DNA of 64,000 bases from Aphelidium insulamus (GCA_036784855.1 JAZDSV010000019.1:210243-274242); one strand, 5' to 3'. Positions 45,379 to 56,472 are shown, counted from the first letter of the stretch. The notes: a model not told the origin generated them from the letters alone. Numbers and translations are program-made.

Positions 45379-46202
45379 GGCTGGCTGTTGCGTGTAGTGT
45401 ATTGGAGTGGTCTGATTGTGCGATTGTGTGTGTGCCGTGTGTGCCGTGTGTGAACTGCTGTGCTGGCTGTGCTGCCTTCTCGCCATCTATGTATTTAATA
45501 CTTCACCCGTTCAAGTGGTGTGATATGCTTCCTGTCGGGTCCAAGTTGGACCAATTATCATGTAGCATTAATGCGGTTTTGTGAGAGAAATAAATCTCGT
45601 CTAGTCCATACATCAACATGTCTCTTGTCTCGTGAGATGTCTCGCCTCCTTGTTGCAAACGAAATAGCGCCACATACTATTTGCTTCGAGACAATCTACT
45701 CTCGAGACAATCTGCGTAACTTCATTCATTACGGAACATACATATACCATTGTGTATATCAATATATCATGGTGCAGTCAATTCTCGTTAAGGAAAGTGT
45801 ACAGACAAAGGAGTTATAAAGTCAACTCAAGCAGACCTCTTGATATCATTACTGTTTAATTGTAGTGTGGACGTTCTTTGGATGAGGACCGCTTCATGCC
45901 ATACGTGTCCAGCAAGCATACTTGTTTTTGATATACGCGCGGGATGGGTGTGCTGCACAGATGCACATATTATACATACTGTTATCTAGTGCATGTACTA
46001 AATAAGCGCCAAGTATTACGCAAGACGCCAGAGTAGTTCCGCAGAGCAAATAGAGCCATTACACAATGATGCGATGACGTGTCCAGGGCCATAAGAGCCG
46101 CAATATCGCGCACTTGCCCTCGCTCTCTGCAGATACACGCACGTACACCGTACACAAACTACTATTACTACTACACAGACACTATACCAAACAACCAACC
46201 CG
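45379..46202. other. Divergent intergenic region
   Basis: Promoter-side interval between GDI (minus) and the NTF2-like gene (plus). Contains short CGAGACAATCT direct repeats near 45670-45710 and AT-rich tracts. No gene recognised. Confidence 0.5.
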
Positions 46203-47027
46203 ATGGTGCCACCGCCAATTCACGTAATGCGCACGGTGGACCCGGTGGAGGTGCACCGCGCGCTAGTGGACGTGTTCCAGCTGTACTGCGCACGCTCCTC
46301 CGCCTCCCAGACCGCCATCTACCAGTCGCGCTATGCCGCGGACGCCACGTTCGAGGACCCGCTGATGACGGTGGACGGCGAGGCAAATGTTCAGACACAG
46401 TTCCGCTCACTGTCGCGCCTGTTTGACTCGGTGTCCATCACGTGGCCCTCGCCGCTGGGTGGCCTGGTGGTTACGGGCCCCGAGGGGTCGCAACATACTC
46501 AGGCGGCCCCCGGTCCATCTACGAGTTACACTCCCACGCCCACTCCGACTACTACGGTGACGGGTGCGAATGTGGACGATCTGTGGTTGGAGGGACGTCA
46601 CGTGGCAGTGAAGCCCGCCTCCATTCCCGACATTGTTGATCAGGCGGGCAACGTGACTGCCGCCGACGCCGTGGAGATCTGGGTGCCGAATACGCAGCGA
46701 TACGCGGTCGCCGGACGCTTCAAACACGGCACCGGCTGGCTGCTGCGTCACATGCTGCCCGAGCAGCAGCCGCAGTCGACACCCGCCGCACCGCCAGTCC
46801 ATCGCCAGCAGCGCCCCGACGTGCCCGGCGGTGACAGCGAGGTGATCACGCTGCAGGTGACCACGGTGCTGACTGCGGTGCCGGAGCCGGGTGGCCGGCT
46901 GCGTGTTGTGCGCCATCATGACAAGTGGGCCATTCGCGGGCCGTTCAGCTGGGAGGCGTATCGCCGCCACTGCAAGTCTTACGCCGGTCTGGGCAGTAGC
47001 GCGTTCCTGCGCCTGGTCGGTGTGTGA
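46203..47027 (+). CDS. NTF2/SnoaL-like fold protein, unrecognised function
   Basis: A single-exon 274-aa frame. The first half resembles the NTF2-like fold: helix VHRALVDVFQLYCARSS, then YAADATFEDPLMTVDG, a classic strand in which the loop after FEDP opens the pocket. LSRLFDSVSITW follows, and then a Pro/Thr-rich insertion. Later strands (AVEIWVPNTQRYAV, VITLQVTTVLTA, RLRVVRHHDKWAI) would complete the barrel. Similar proteins in fungi and plants are uncharacterised SnoaL-like or DUF-type proteins. Substrate unknown. Confidence 0.55.
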   Translation: MVPPPIHVMRTVDPVEVHRALVDVFQLYCARSSASQTAIYQSRYAADATFEDPLMTVDGEANVQTQFRSLSRLFDSVSITWPSPLGGLVVTGPEGSQHTQAAPGPSTSYTPTPTPTTTVTGANVDDLWLEGRHVAVKPASIPDIVDQAGNVTAADAVEIWVPNTQRYAVAGRFKHGTGWLLRHMLPEQQPQSTPAAPPVHRQQRPDVPGGDSEVITLQVTTVLTAVPEPGGRLRVVRHHDKWAIRGPFSWEAYRRHCKSYAGLGSSAFLRLVGV

Positions 47028-47203
47028 ATCGCGTGATGTGTTGCGGTGACTGCAGGCTATTGCTGTATGTGAATACAATTATGTGTATATGTCCGTGGCA
47101 TGGCAGTTTGACTGTATCATCATGTAAGCTTATGCATATGTACCGCGTCCATTGTAATCGCAGTCTATTGACGAGAACTAACGTCCACGCACAATATTCT
47201 CAC

Positions 47204-47545
47204 CATGTTTGCCTCAGCTCCGGGATTTCAATCTGTAAAAACGCGTCCAACAATCCTTGTCCGGTTACTTTACCGATTTCAAAGGTTTGAATTCTGCTCG
47301 ACTGAACAATGTGCACGATGTCGAGCGTTTTGATTTGAAAACTGGGCTCATTTTGTTGCAGCTTGTCGGCGCTGACCATTTACCAGCCATTATCTGAGTT
47401 GCTCCGCGAATTGAATTCAGTAGCGGGCGAGGATGATATCAATATGGCACGCATAGTAGTTCAGTTGGATGTGAACTTATCTAAATCGCAGAAGAGGGAT
47501 GACATGGTGCCACTGTGTGGTACACGAATCTTGCACATCACTTAA
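47204..47545 (+). pseudogene. Third ubiquitin-like / Crinkler-header-like fragment
   Basis: A possible two-exon frame (about 47204-47284 joined to 47363-47545 by a GTTTGA...TTGCAG intron) would encode a short hydrophobic start (TILVRLLYRF), a helix (LSELLRELNSVAG), a strand (ARIVVQLDVNL) and a terminal strand (TRILHIT). The order resembles the ubiquitin-like header of Crinkler-type proteins, but no effector domain follows. The open frame across the proposed intron is also partly coding-like, so the model is ambiguous. Treated as a fragment. Confidence 0.22.
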
Positions 47546-47706
47546 GTCCAGTTTAGTGATGTGTAATGTGTAAATGTGTAAATGTGTAAATGCTTTGTGT
47601 TTTGATTTGAAACTAGTTTATAATAACTCAGCTGTCACTCACACAATGACAAGTCCAGCACATAATTTGACATTTTGCATGATTTAAGAAGATGGCTTTC
47701 TGCTAG

Positions 47707-47909
47707 CATGATAGTGTGTGCACCACTACGAGTGCCCGTGGCATATTTAAGCGGTGGGTGTGACATGGAATCTGATGATGTTCCTATACTAATGATTACA
47801 GGGGCAGATACTGATGTCAACCCTGTCACTCCTGGACTTTTGGGCAGTGCCATCATTTGCACGCAGCGTGGTGTGCCTGTGGCATAATCGGGTGATGGGT
47901 TTGATATGG
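47707..47909. repeat. Two diverged copies of a ~63-bp unit
   Basis: Segments 47707-47769 and 47847-47909 share the core GTGGCATA and much of their flanks, 140 bp apart. On the minus strand both read YATGT. This looks like a decayed repeat or gene remnant. No intact frame. Confidence 0.5.
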
Positions 47910-48176
47910 TGTCAGGTAAACAACAAAACCGGGCATTGATGAAACTTGTCAGCAACCCAAGTATCTTACCCAGATGTATCAGCAAAGACAAGAATCCAGA
48001 ACCATTTTAAAATCCGTGCAGCTGCATAATACACAATATAGTTTCATGTTGAGCCCGAGTGTGAGATGATTTTGAGCATATGTACTGATCAGTTGCCGCG
48101 GCGAAACACGCATATTTAGAAATCGTAACTGGACGCGGTGGTATTGACGGTTTTCACCATTCATGGTTGGATCAAA

Positions 48177-49736
48177 ATGAATGCAACTGCGGGCCAACGG
48201 ATCCAGCGCGATTCCACGGCGACACAGCACCAGTTTGTACGGCTTACGGAGCGTCAGTTGATACGTACGGGCCGCCTGGGTCAGGGTACATACGGCACGG
48301 TGGACAAGGGTTACTTTCTGGTGAACCGCCATGGCCGCACCGGCATTGCCGCCGCTGCCAGTAACAACGACAACAGTCAGCCAGCACCTCCAGCACCCAG
48401 GCAACTATCTTCATCTAGCACTCATAGGCGATGTCATACAAGCTAACTACTCCCGAAGCAGTCGGCAAAAGGTCATTGTGGCCATAAAGACGTTCAAGCG
48501 GCTGCAGCGACGCTCCGACGGCAATGACAAGGCTTCTGCCGAGACTGCATTGCCGCCTTGGGTGCTGCGCGAGATCACCATCTTGCGGTCCATACACCAC
48601 CCAAACATTATTGCACTGCGCTCCGTGCTCATGTCCTCATCCACGCCGGCCTCTGTCTCTCTGGTGTTTCCGTATGCCGAGTTTGACCTGGCGGTATGGA
48701 TACATGAACAGTGCCTCATACGATCACCTTAAGCGACGCGCAGTCCATACTCAAGTATCACGGTCGCCAGAAACAGAATATGCCACTGCACACCGCTCTC
48801 TCCATCACCTACCAGACTCTGTGCGCCTTGCAGCACTTGCACCACATTGGAATTGCACATCAAGGTGCGTGGACATCAACGCTATACAACTTGAGTTTAT
48901 ATGTACATGTCAGACGTGAAGCCACAAAACATTCTCATTATGGACTATGCTGCTGCGGATGGCGGGAAAGTCTCTGGTCGCGGTGGATGCGTGAAACTGT
49001 GCGATTTTGGACTGGCGCGATCCATGCGTGATCTGTGCGCACCGCTCGGCTCACAGGGCCCCGTAGTCACGCTGTGGTACCGGCCACCAGAGATACTACT
49101 GCGGTCACTTGATTACAATGGTGCTGCGGTGGATGTGTGGGCGCTGGGCTGCACTGTGGCAGAGATAATACTGAATGGCCGGGTGCTGTTCAAAGGTCAG
49201 CAGGCGACGCAAGACATTCATGATGGCGCAACAAAAGTAGGAGAACAATTCGAGTGGGATCAGATGCGACCTATCTGTGATGCTTGCCCAGGTACATGAT
49301 GATATGTATGGCCTGTTATTTGCCAGTGATCGTAATAGTATGCTGCATAGTGGATGAGTGGCCAGAGATCAGTTCGACCAGATTTTATACTGAATGGAGG
49401 CGGCACGCAGAAACATGGCAGCCGACTAACATTCGGCCTTTACAAGAGGTTCTGCAACCACCACTCTACAACAACCTGGATGCCGAAGAAAGAGCGGCAT
49501 GGTGCAAGTTTTCGGAAGCTGTTGTTGTTCAAATGCTGCCATTCAATCCCGACAAGCGGCACACGGCAGCTGAAATACTGTCTCAGGCGCCATTTATCGA
49601 TGCAGATCCCTCACTTAAAGAGTATGTTTGTCAAAAGTTTATCGAGTTCAACTACACGTTCTCAAATAACCCTTCAGCTGCTTCCATGCATGTGAATCGA
49701 CACTCCCGTACCCAAAACGGCGCTTGCAGCGTGTGA
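48177..49736 (+). CDS. Divergent CDK-family (CMGC) protein kinase
   Basis: Exons 48177-48400, 48462-48693, 48744-48864, 48914-49291 and 49351-49736, 446 aa. Glycine loop GRLGQGTYGTV, catalytic lysine in VIVAIKTFKRL after a low-complexity insert, PPWVLREI as the C-helix (CDKs have PSTAIRE-like words here), hinge LVFPYAEFDL, activation segment CDFGLAR and WYRPPEILL with DVWALGC. The catalytic loop reads HQDVKPQN instead of HRD. It is CDK-like, but I cannot assign a subfamily (CDK8/10/11 types compared). Intron 48401-48461 needs a GC donor (GCAACT, with a GCTAAC branch site); intron 48694-48743 removes 50 nt that would otherwise break the frame. Confidence 0.82.
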
Positions 49737-49880
49737 CAAAATAAAAATAATGGTCACTATAGTTTTCAATGAAGTGCCAAGACGACACTAGACCGAGACT
49801 TGCGGTATTTGCCGCATGCCAGCACTATAACAATCACATGCACGGAGTTGATTGCCCGAATATCAAAAGGTGCAAAGTTG

Positions 49881-50658
49881 ATGGACGCGCGACAACAATT
49901 TGGCGAAGGACTATGGTTGCTGCTGGGCGCGTGGCCTGCACTACGTCTGGCCGTGCAGCACGATGACAACGAGCCGGGTACGTGTGGTTGGAAGGTCTAT
50001 CATCATGCATGCCGGCTCACGTAAAATACGCAGCCACCGCAATTACTTCCAGTAATAATTTGGCCATGATCAAGCAGAGCACCCGGATACAAAACTTGCA
50101 CGCAGAACTGGTCGAGTACATGGCCGAGTGTACGCGTTATATATCTGTGGACTTGCATTTGTCTGTACGGAATTCATACCTCTGTAGATGGTGAGCGGGT
50201 GGAGGAGGAGGACGCTGCAGATTTCCTGCACGCCTTTCTGCAAGATGTATTTGAAGTCACGGTGGAAGACGGGAGCGTGGAGCGGGTACGTGCATGCTGC
50301 AATGCTGACAATGCTTTATACAGATGAAAGAATGTCATTAATGATGATGCAGACTGCCGCCACGCTGTGCCGTCTGTTTACATTGACGTGCAATGGACAG
50401 GCGCAAGTACTGCTAGAACAACTGGAGCGCTTGTCCACTACACCAGTGGCCAACTCCCCCGCCAGCACGGCCACCACAGTCACCACCGAAGTAGTAGAGT
50501 GCAGTGGGGACGCGTCCATACCCCATCATGCCATCGATGATAAGACGGGCGACAATAATGATACCGCAGCTGATGCGATGGACGTTGTTGATGGTGCCGA
50601 GTCTGACCTGGAAGAGGGATGGACGCGTGTCACATCGCGGCGCAGCAGGCGTAAATAG
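49881..50658 (+). CDS. TSR2: Pre-rRNA processing protein TSR2
   Basis: Exons 49881-49981, 50053-50129, 50188-50285 and 50353-50658, 193 aa. TSR2 chaperones ribosomal protein eS26 into 40S precursors. It shows the family pattern: GLWLLLGAWPALRLAVQH, then EEDAADFLHAFLQDVFEVTV with EDGS, and a long disordered acidic linker ending in EEGWTRVTSRR, matching the C-terminal EDGWTxV motif. Exact positions of the first two introns are less certain because alternative donors (GTACGC or GTTATA in the second) keep the frame. Confidence 0.85.
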
Positions 50659-50853
50659 AGGATCTTACATTTAAAGTTTTTTGATATGATATGTGTACTG
50701 TTGTGTGCCGGTGTAAACCTTGTTGCCCCCTCACTGTATCCGCGATTGGTTAATCAACATGCCAATATCATTGAGTACCCCAACTATCAAGGGGCAAGAT
50801 CTCACGTGTCTTGAAAAATTTGAAAATTTACGCCCAACAATATCACCCAAAGG

Positions 50854-52303
50854 ATGTGGCCCAGTGTTGTAGTCGGTATCACTCTTGCCGGCAGCTGGAT
50901 GGAGTGCAGTATGGCAGTGCATGACGTGCCATCGGTTGTTGCGCCTAGCATCGCTGCTAGAAACATTGCAGCAATGCCGCCAATGTTAGCGGATCCACGC
51001 GCGCTGAATCCAACAACGCAATACACGATGCATCCCAGCTGCCACGCGTCGATTACGCAGTTCGAATGGTTTCGTGATGCAAAATCTAGTCGGCCAGTGT
51101 ATCGTTGGTCACCGCCAGATCAGCCAGCTGATGATGCCAACTCGCCCATCGCCCATGCTCAGAAATGTATCTGGCACATGTATTTCGGCTCTGACCGCCT
51201 GCTGCTGGAGGTGCCGTGGCTACTAGTCGTCTCGGAAAATGAATTTGTTGAGCAGCGCGTGGTGGGATTTCTGGGAGAAATGTATTGCCACGCATTGTCT
51301 CAAGACTTACTGTACCACGCCGATGTTATGGGACGCGCAGCCGTCCACTTGCTGAATAGTGCGGATGAAGTGGAGAACTTTTACAAACAGTGTCGAGTCG
51401 GCGTTCATTTAGGAAATTCTCTCCACACGGCGCTGATGAAGCAAATATTGGCAAGTTTTAGTGTTGTGCTTAATTCTGAATCTGAATTGATATACATAGG
51501 AGACGGTCATTGGACTGCAGAATGCGATGTACCAGCTGGCGGATTTAAATGCGCTGCGCCTTTCTTTGTTCAATGCCTTCTGGTCATTGGACGCTTGCTT
51601 GTCCAAGGCAGAATTCATCCATGTGATTTTCAAGCATTTTGATCATCAAGACGACTCTGGCGTGCTACCGGACGTTCCAAAGTTCCACGCAAGTCTCGAC
51701 CTCTTGCTAATGCTGGCAGGCACCAAAAGTCAGTTTCTTACAGCGGTTGTCTCTGAATTTTTGACAATTACGTCGAGGACGTTGCGAAAGACGGCCATCA
51801 AAATGATGACACCAAGTAGTCCGATGCAGTGGGTGCAGCTGGTACTCGCGGCCGAAAATATTGGCCCAGATGCATTTGTATCCGTGGCAGACTCTTTAAG
51901 CAGAGAAAAACTGGAGAAACTCGAATTGGTGTGCCCGATAATCCCGTACGATAAGCTACATCAACATCACTTGCTGGCTCTGATGATTGCATGCCCGTTC
52001 GAGGCCCGCAATTTTATCAAAAAACACGTCCTAATCTGGGCAGGAATGCCTCTCATTGAGCGAATAGTATCTAGGAGCAACTTTTTATTGTTTGTGGGAC
52101 GGTGGTTCTGTGAGTGGATGGTGACTGCGGCCAAATCACAAGACTTTCAGTGGCGCATTAACGACATTCTTAACAAGAAACTCGAGGAGCGCGGTAAAGC
52201 TTGCAACACAGTTCGTACTATTAACAAGCTGGCGCTGACCATCAAATCATGCTCCGCTCCAGACAAGTTCTGGGACAGCATTGAAGCCGCGTCAACTCCA
52301 TAA
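50854..52303 (+). CDS. Predicted all-helical protein, unrecognised
   Basis: Exons 50854-51450 and 51521-52303, about 459 aa. The chain looks entirely helical (FVEQRVVGFLGEMYCHALSQ; LRLSLFNAFWSLDACLSKAE; FIKKHVLIWAGMPLIERI) with no catalytic motif. It loosely recalls the HEAT-like NELF-B/COBRA1 protein, but I cannot support that. The intron can be read as GC-AG (donor GCAAGT at 51451, 70 nt) or GT-AG (donor GTTGTG at 51463, 58 nt); both are phase 0 and differ by four residues, and the GC form has much the better donor. The first ATG may be too far upstream; one at 50911 is also possible. Confidence 0.6.
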
Positions 52304-52438
52304 TTACGCTTATACGTGACAACATCAATAAATTAATACAGTACACAATGCTTGTGCACTTTGTATAAGAAGATAGGACATGATGGCCACAGTTGAAACT
52401 ACAGGCAACAATTGTTGTACACACTATTTTAAACAGCC

Positions 52439-53926
52439 ATGAAGTTCAGCCAGCTGCCCGACGTGGCAAGTGGCGATCCATGTGCACCCTCACACGAACC
52501 TACTCACCATGCGGCAGGAGATGGACGCTCCAGATGTGTATGAGGCGTCTACGTTGCGCACCGGCGACACGGTACCTGCAAATAGTGCCGACAGCGCCGA
52601 TGCAGCACCCGTGGTGTACGGTGACGTGGGAAATGATGAAAATTCAACTGCAAGCCAGTTGAATTTGCCAGTGCGCGAGACGGCGGCCAAGTTTCAGCGC
52701 GCGGTGCTGGACTCCGTCGGCGTCGGTACGTGCTGCAAGTATGCATTGCAGATCTTAGATGATGATGGGCGCAGACTTTATCAACACGGTGGCTGCGAGG
52801 AGTGCGCGCCGCTCGTACAAGGCGGTCACGCATGTCGACGATGATGGCAACGAGTCTGTGCCAACTATGATGCGACGGTTGGTCTACGAGACGGATCTGT
52901 TGCGACAGAAGATTCAACGCCAGCAGCATACTGGCGACGGCGCGGATACTGATATTCCGGCAAGTTATTGACTTTGCAGAAGCATGCATTAAAACATCAT
53001 CTGCAGGCCGGTGAAAGTGACGCATGGCTGGCACAGGTTGATGCGTTGCGTGGACAACTTACGGACATGTCGATAAAGTCCTCGGCTACGGCAACCGATG
53101 ATGGCAAGGTCCCTGTTAAGGACTTGATGGACCAGCTGGGTGCATTTCACACATCCACGACTTCTGCGAATGCCAAGGCAGAATCCAATGTTGCAACAAC
53201 AACAGTTGATGGCAGCAGCAGTACTCAACAGCTCACTTATGAATTGTTCTACTCCAAGACAACCGCTTCATCAGTGAACCAGGAATATGTCGCGAGATTG
53301 CATGACCGTGTCACACGGCTCGAAGCCATTCTAGGCGCCGATGCCGTGCTTGCTAGTGGTGCTACTGCAATGACTACTGCGTCATTCGGCCCACAGCTAA
53401 ACTTGCCCGACACAGACCTGTGCGGCACAGTTGCAAGATTGCAGCAGCAGATCACAATGCTGGCGGATCCATTGCAGCTGGACTCGCTGCTGCAACGATG
53501 CCGACTTGCCACTGCTGAACTGGACCGACTGGCAGCATCCCGGTCGCAGCTGGGAACCTTTGAGGCGTCCGGCGAGGCTTCAATCGGCTCTCTGGCTGAT
53601 AAGGCGAGTGTCGGGGAACAGTATCCTGTACGGCTGATCTAACTCGCTCTCTGTATCAGATTGATGACATGTACCGGGTGGTGAACGAGTGTCAGCCACT
53701 TGTCCACTCTGTCCTCCCCACACTGCTCAGCCGGCTGCAGACGCTGAAAAAGTTGCACATGCAAGCACAAACATTGCTGGACACCGTGAGCGCCGTGAGC
53801 GTGGATCAAGCCGCCACCGGGCGATCTCTGCAGCAAGTATCAACACTGCTTACAACGCTGGAGTCCAAGACGGCCGAAAATGCTGAGCTGTGTCGGAAAA
53901 ACTTTTCGCTATTAGGTGCCAAGTAA
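52439..53926 (+). CDS. DCTN2: Dynamitin, dynactin p50 subunit
   Basis: Exons 52439-52465, 52518-52725, 52775-52959, 53007-53603 and 53660-53926, 427 aa (human about 400). It is part of the dynactin shoulder and helps dynein bind cargo. The N-terminus joins KFSQLPDV to EMDAPDVYEAS, matching the LPG...PDVYETSD start of dynamitin. DFINTVAARSARRSYKAV matches the LDFSDRIGKTKRTGY block. A long coiled coil follows (TYELFYSK, HDRVTRLEAILG, LQQQITMLADP) and the C-terminus MYRVVNECQPLVHSVLPTLL matches its last helical region. Three of four introns (52466-52517, 52960-53006, 53604-53659) fit only with GC donors; for the last, the GC choice aligns residue for residue with human. Confidence 0.9.
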
Positions 53927-54094
53927 TGGAGCTGGATCCTATATATGACTTTGTGCATTAAATTGTTGATGTCACACTTGCTTTAAGCAAATTTGAGAAA
54001 ACATTACAAATTTTGGTATATTTTGGTGAACTTGGTGGGGTGAAAGTAGACGAACTATTAGTTTGTGCACAGCACGTAAGCATTGCTCATCTGC

Positions 54095-54730
54095 TTACTT
54101 TTTGCCGCTTGGGTTCTTCTTAGACTTACCGGCATCCATGGCTTTTTCCAATTCATCCTGGTTTTTCTTGTTAAAATCGTCCAACTTCTTTTTCGCCTCT
54201 TTACACGGGTCCGTGCACGTGTGGAAAAAAGAAGAAATGCTGGAGCAGGGATTCACACATATGTTGTATGCAGTCTGAAGTGTCTGCTTTTCAGTGAGCA
54301 ACTGGTTACCTCCTGCACCCATCAACGCTTCGTTCACGTGTCTTGTGTCCATCAGCTGACGTCTGACGTCTTTGCACGACATGACGCAACCAATTTTTTT
54401 CGTTAAAATTACAGTGAGTATTCCCATTTTGGACTGGCACAACGCATTGTCCTTCTTCCTGCAATCTTCACCAGAAAGTTCTTCGGATAACGTTTTGACG
54501 CGAGCCGCAATTTCTTTGGTGCTTTTGCATGACTTTGAAGAGCTGTCCTTGCATTTCTCTGCATCGTTGTTCAGCGAGTCAATTTTTCCTTGCAAGTCGC
54601 TACTGATGGGGAAAGCCGAGGTTGACTGGGGAGCGGGTGCAGTGATGCCTGGTCCTGCATCGACAGAACCACAAATGGAAATCAACGCAATAGCTGCAAG
54701 TGCCACAGCTGAATAAGCGTTACAGTACAT
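54095..54730 (-). CDS. Secreted Cys/Lys-rich helical protein
   Basis: A single-exon 211-aa frame. Signal peptide MYCNAYSAVALAAIALISIC then GSVDAGPG. The mature chain has about twelve cysteines, many in pairs: EKCKDSSSKSC, EDCRKK...LCQSK, GCVMSC, NICVNPC and HTCTDPC. It is predicted helical, with Lys-rich segments between them and a basic C-terminus (KSKKNPSGKK). No family recognised. Size, signal and cysteine content are those of small secreted effector-like proteins, but that is inference. The frame is open upstream of the ATG without another ATG. A TATAAA box lies about 50 bp upstream. Confidence 0.62.
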   Translation of the reverse strand: MYCNAYSAVALAAIALISICGSVDAGPGITAPAPQSTSAFPISSDLQGKIDSLNNDAEKCKDSSSKSCKSTKEIAARVKTLSEELSGEDCRKKDNALCQSKMGILTVILTKKIGCVMSCKDVRRQLMDTRHVNEALMGAGGNQLLTEKQTLQTAYNICVNPCSSISSFFHTCTDPCKEAKKKLDDFNKKNQDELEKAMDAGKSKKNPSGKK

Positions 54731-54780
54731 AATGACCAGTTTGGTTTCACTTGGCTTTACTTGCACCGGAACAGCGCCGC

Positions 54781-54786
54781 TTTATA
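54781..54786 (-). promoter_or_regulatory. TATA box of the Cys-rich secreted-protein gene
   Basis: TATAAA (minus strand, in context GCTATAAAGC), about 51 bp upstream of the ATG. Confidence 0.45.
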
Positions 54787-55041
54787 GCTGGCGAAATCTC
54801 CAGCATCCAATGCGAAACAAATTCCATTGCCACGCACATCCACCAATCATAGAGCGCGGCGTAGATAATGGCAAGATCAGTCCAGGTACCGTCTACATGC
54901 TGGACAACATGCTGGCTTACATGTGAGAGTGCTGGGCTACCTTGAGATTGTGATAAATGACTCCGTGCATTGTGATTTGTAGAAGTGCTACATATAGCTG
55001 AAGTATACAATCCATGAATGATAAAACAAGACAAATGTATA

Positions 55042-56472
55042 TTAATTCAAAATTAGTTGCGAATGACATAATTTCCCCAATTGTTCATCGGCAGGAGTGT
55101 AGGGGCCGTGAAAGTATCGGACCAGCCGCTCAAACACACTAGAGTGTGCAGCAATCAATCGTTCTTTGCGCCGGTATGAGTTGATTCTAGCGTATCCAAG
55201 TGCCGTGCACCCGAACACGTCCTTCACATTAACTTGGCACCGGCCAGTCATCAGCAGTGCTTCCACGACTGCAACATCGGCATAGCGAACAGCCAGTGAA
55301 AGCGGCGTTTGCAGCAGGCTGTCTCGTGTATTGACATCGGCACCAGCAGCGAGCAAGAGCTTAACGGCACCAAGGCGATTGTTCAGTACAGCAACGTGAA
55401 GTGGCGTTTCCATCTGCAGGTTCACGGCATTGACAGTGGCATGATATTCCAGCAGCACTCTAACAGTGTCTGCCACTTCGAGGCTGGCGGCGAGATGTAG
55501 CGCCGACTGTCCCAGCTCGTCGACAGTATCCACGTCGAATAGAGGCTGGGGCAAACCTTCAGCGAACAAAATATGCTGCCACAAACTTTTTCCGCGTTCC
55601 AATGAAAGCAAATACCTTGATGAGCGGACGGCGCCGGTGCTGGCAGCAAGGTGTAATAGTGTTGCGCCGCCAGCGTACACATCACTGAATGCACTCGCGT
55701 TGAAGGCAAATTGTTCCCGTAGCAAATGAACTTGATCGGCCATGACCAGTTGTTCAATGGCGAGAGAGCGCGGATTGCCATCGAGACTGACTAAATAGCT
55801 GCACAGCGTGCCACGGCGATACTTGAATGCTTCGGCCAGTGCTGCGTGAATAGTTGCTTGTCGCGCCGGTCCCGACTGCAGCATTGCAGCCAATATTGTC
55901 CGCACTGCGTCCACGGCGCCCAGCGATGCGGCATACAACAACAGTTCTGTAATGACTGACGATTCGGCACTCCAGTCCTCCAGCTGCACATGTCTATCCA
56001 CCAGCACGCGCTCAACACCATACGCATGATGGATAACGGCGATATCGAGTGCAGTCTGACCGTACTTGTTGACTACGTGAATCACATCAGCGTCGCACGC
56101 ATCCAATAGAGCCAAAAGAACAGCCACATTGTCCAACTGGCTGGCCAGGTGAATGATACACGTGCCGCCATCATCGGCCGCGGTGCAGCGAGCGACGTGC
56201 GGAAAGCGTCCTAAGATGTCTAGTGCGCGTTCCGTGTCGCGTTCTGCCAATGCACCGCGCATCAATTGCACCATGGCCGCCTCAAGGTCTGGCATTTCAT
56301 CGGATACAATAAATGCATCGCCGTCATCACCGCCGTAGAAATGGTGGCCACGTACTCTTGATGCCGGCGACTCTGCGGAGATCTCGGCGCCACCCCTCGC
56401 CGTGTCCGCAGAGTATGCATCAACGCCAATGCACAGCAGCAGCATCCACGCCAGAAGCGTCAGTGCGGCCAT
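55042..56472 (-). CDS. Secreted ankyrin-repeat protein (paralogue 2)
   Basis: A single-exon 476-aa frame starting with a strong signal peptide (LTLLAWMLLLCIGVDAYSAD). Ankyrin repeats are clear at GGTCIIHLASQLDN, YGQTALDIAVIHHA, GGATLLHLAASTGA, LGQSALHLAASLEV, METPLHVAVLNNRLGAVKLL followed by AAGADVNTRD, and QTPLSLAVRYAD, ending with FGCTALGYARI. No membrane segment or retention signal at the C-terminus (HSQLILN). It shares layout and the LREQF block with the protein at 23.7-25.4 kb but lacks that protein's acidic tail. Partners unknown. Confidence 0.82.
   Translation of the reverse strand: MAALTLLAWMLLLCIGVDAYSADTARGGAEISAESPASRVRGHHFYGGDDGDAFIVSDEMPDLEAAMVQLMRGALAERDTERALDILGRFPHVARCTAADDGGTCIIHLASQLDNVAVLLALLDACDADVIHVVNKYGQTALDIAVIHHAYGVERVLVDRHVQLEDWSAESSVITELLLYAASLGAVDAVRTILAAMLQSGPARQATIHAALAEAFKYRRGTLCSYLVSLDGNPRSLAIEQLVMADQVHLLREQFAFNASAFSDVYAGGATLLHLAASTGAVRSSRYLLSLERGKSLWQHILFAEGLPQPLFDVDTVDELGQSALHLAASLEVADTVRVLLEYHATVNAVNLQMETPLHVAVLNNRLGAVKLLLAAGADVNTRDSLLQTPLSLAVRYADVAVVEALLMTGRCQVNVKDVFGCTALGYARINSYRRKERLIAAHSSVFERLVRYFHGPYTPADEQLGKLCHSQLILN

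Noticed and set aside
48694-48711. An 18-nt intron in the CDK-like gene
   Set aside because: Too short; a 50-nt intron from the same donor to the acceptor at 48743 keeps the frame.
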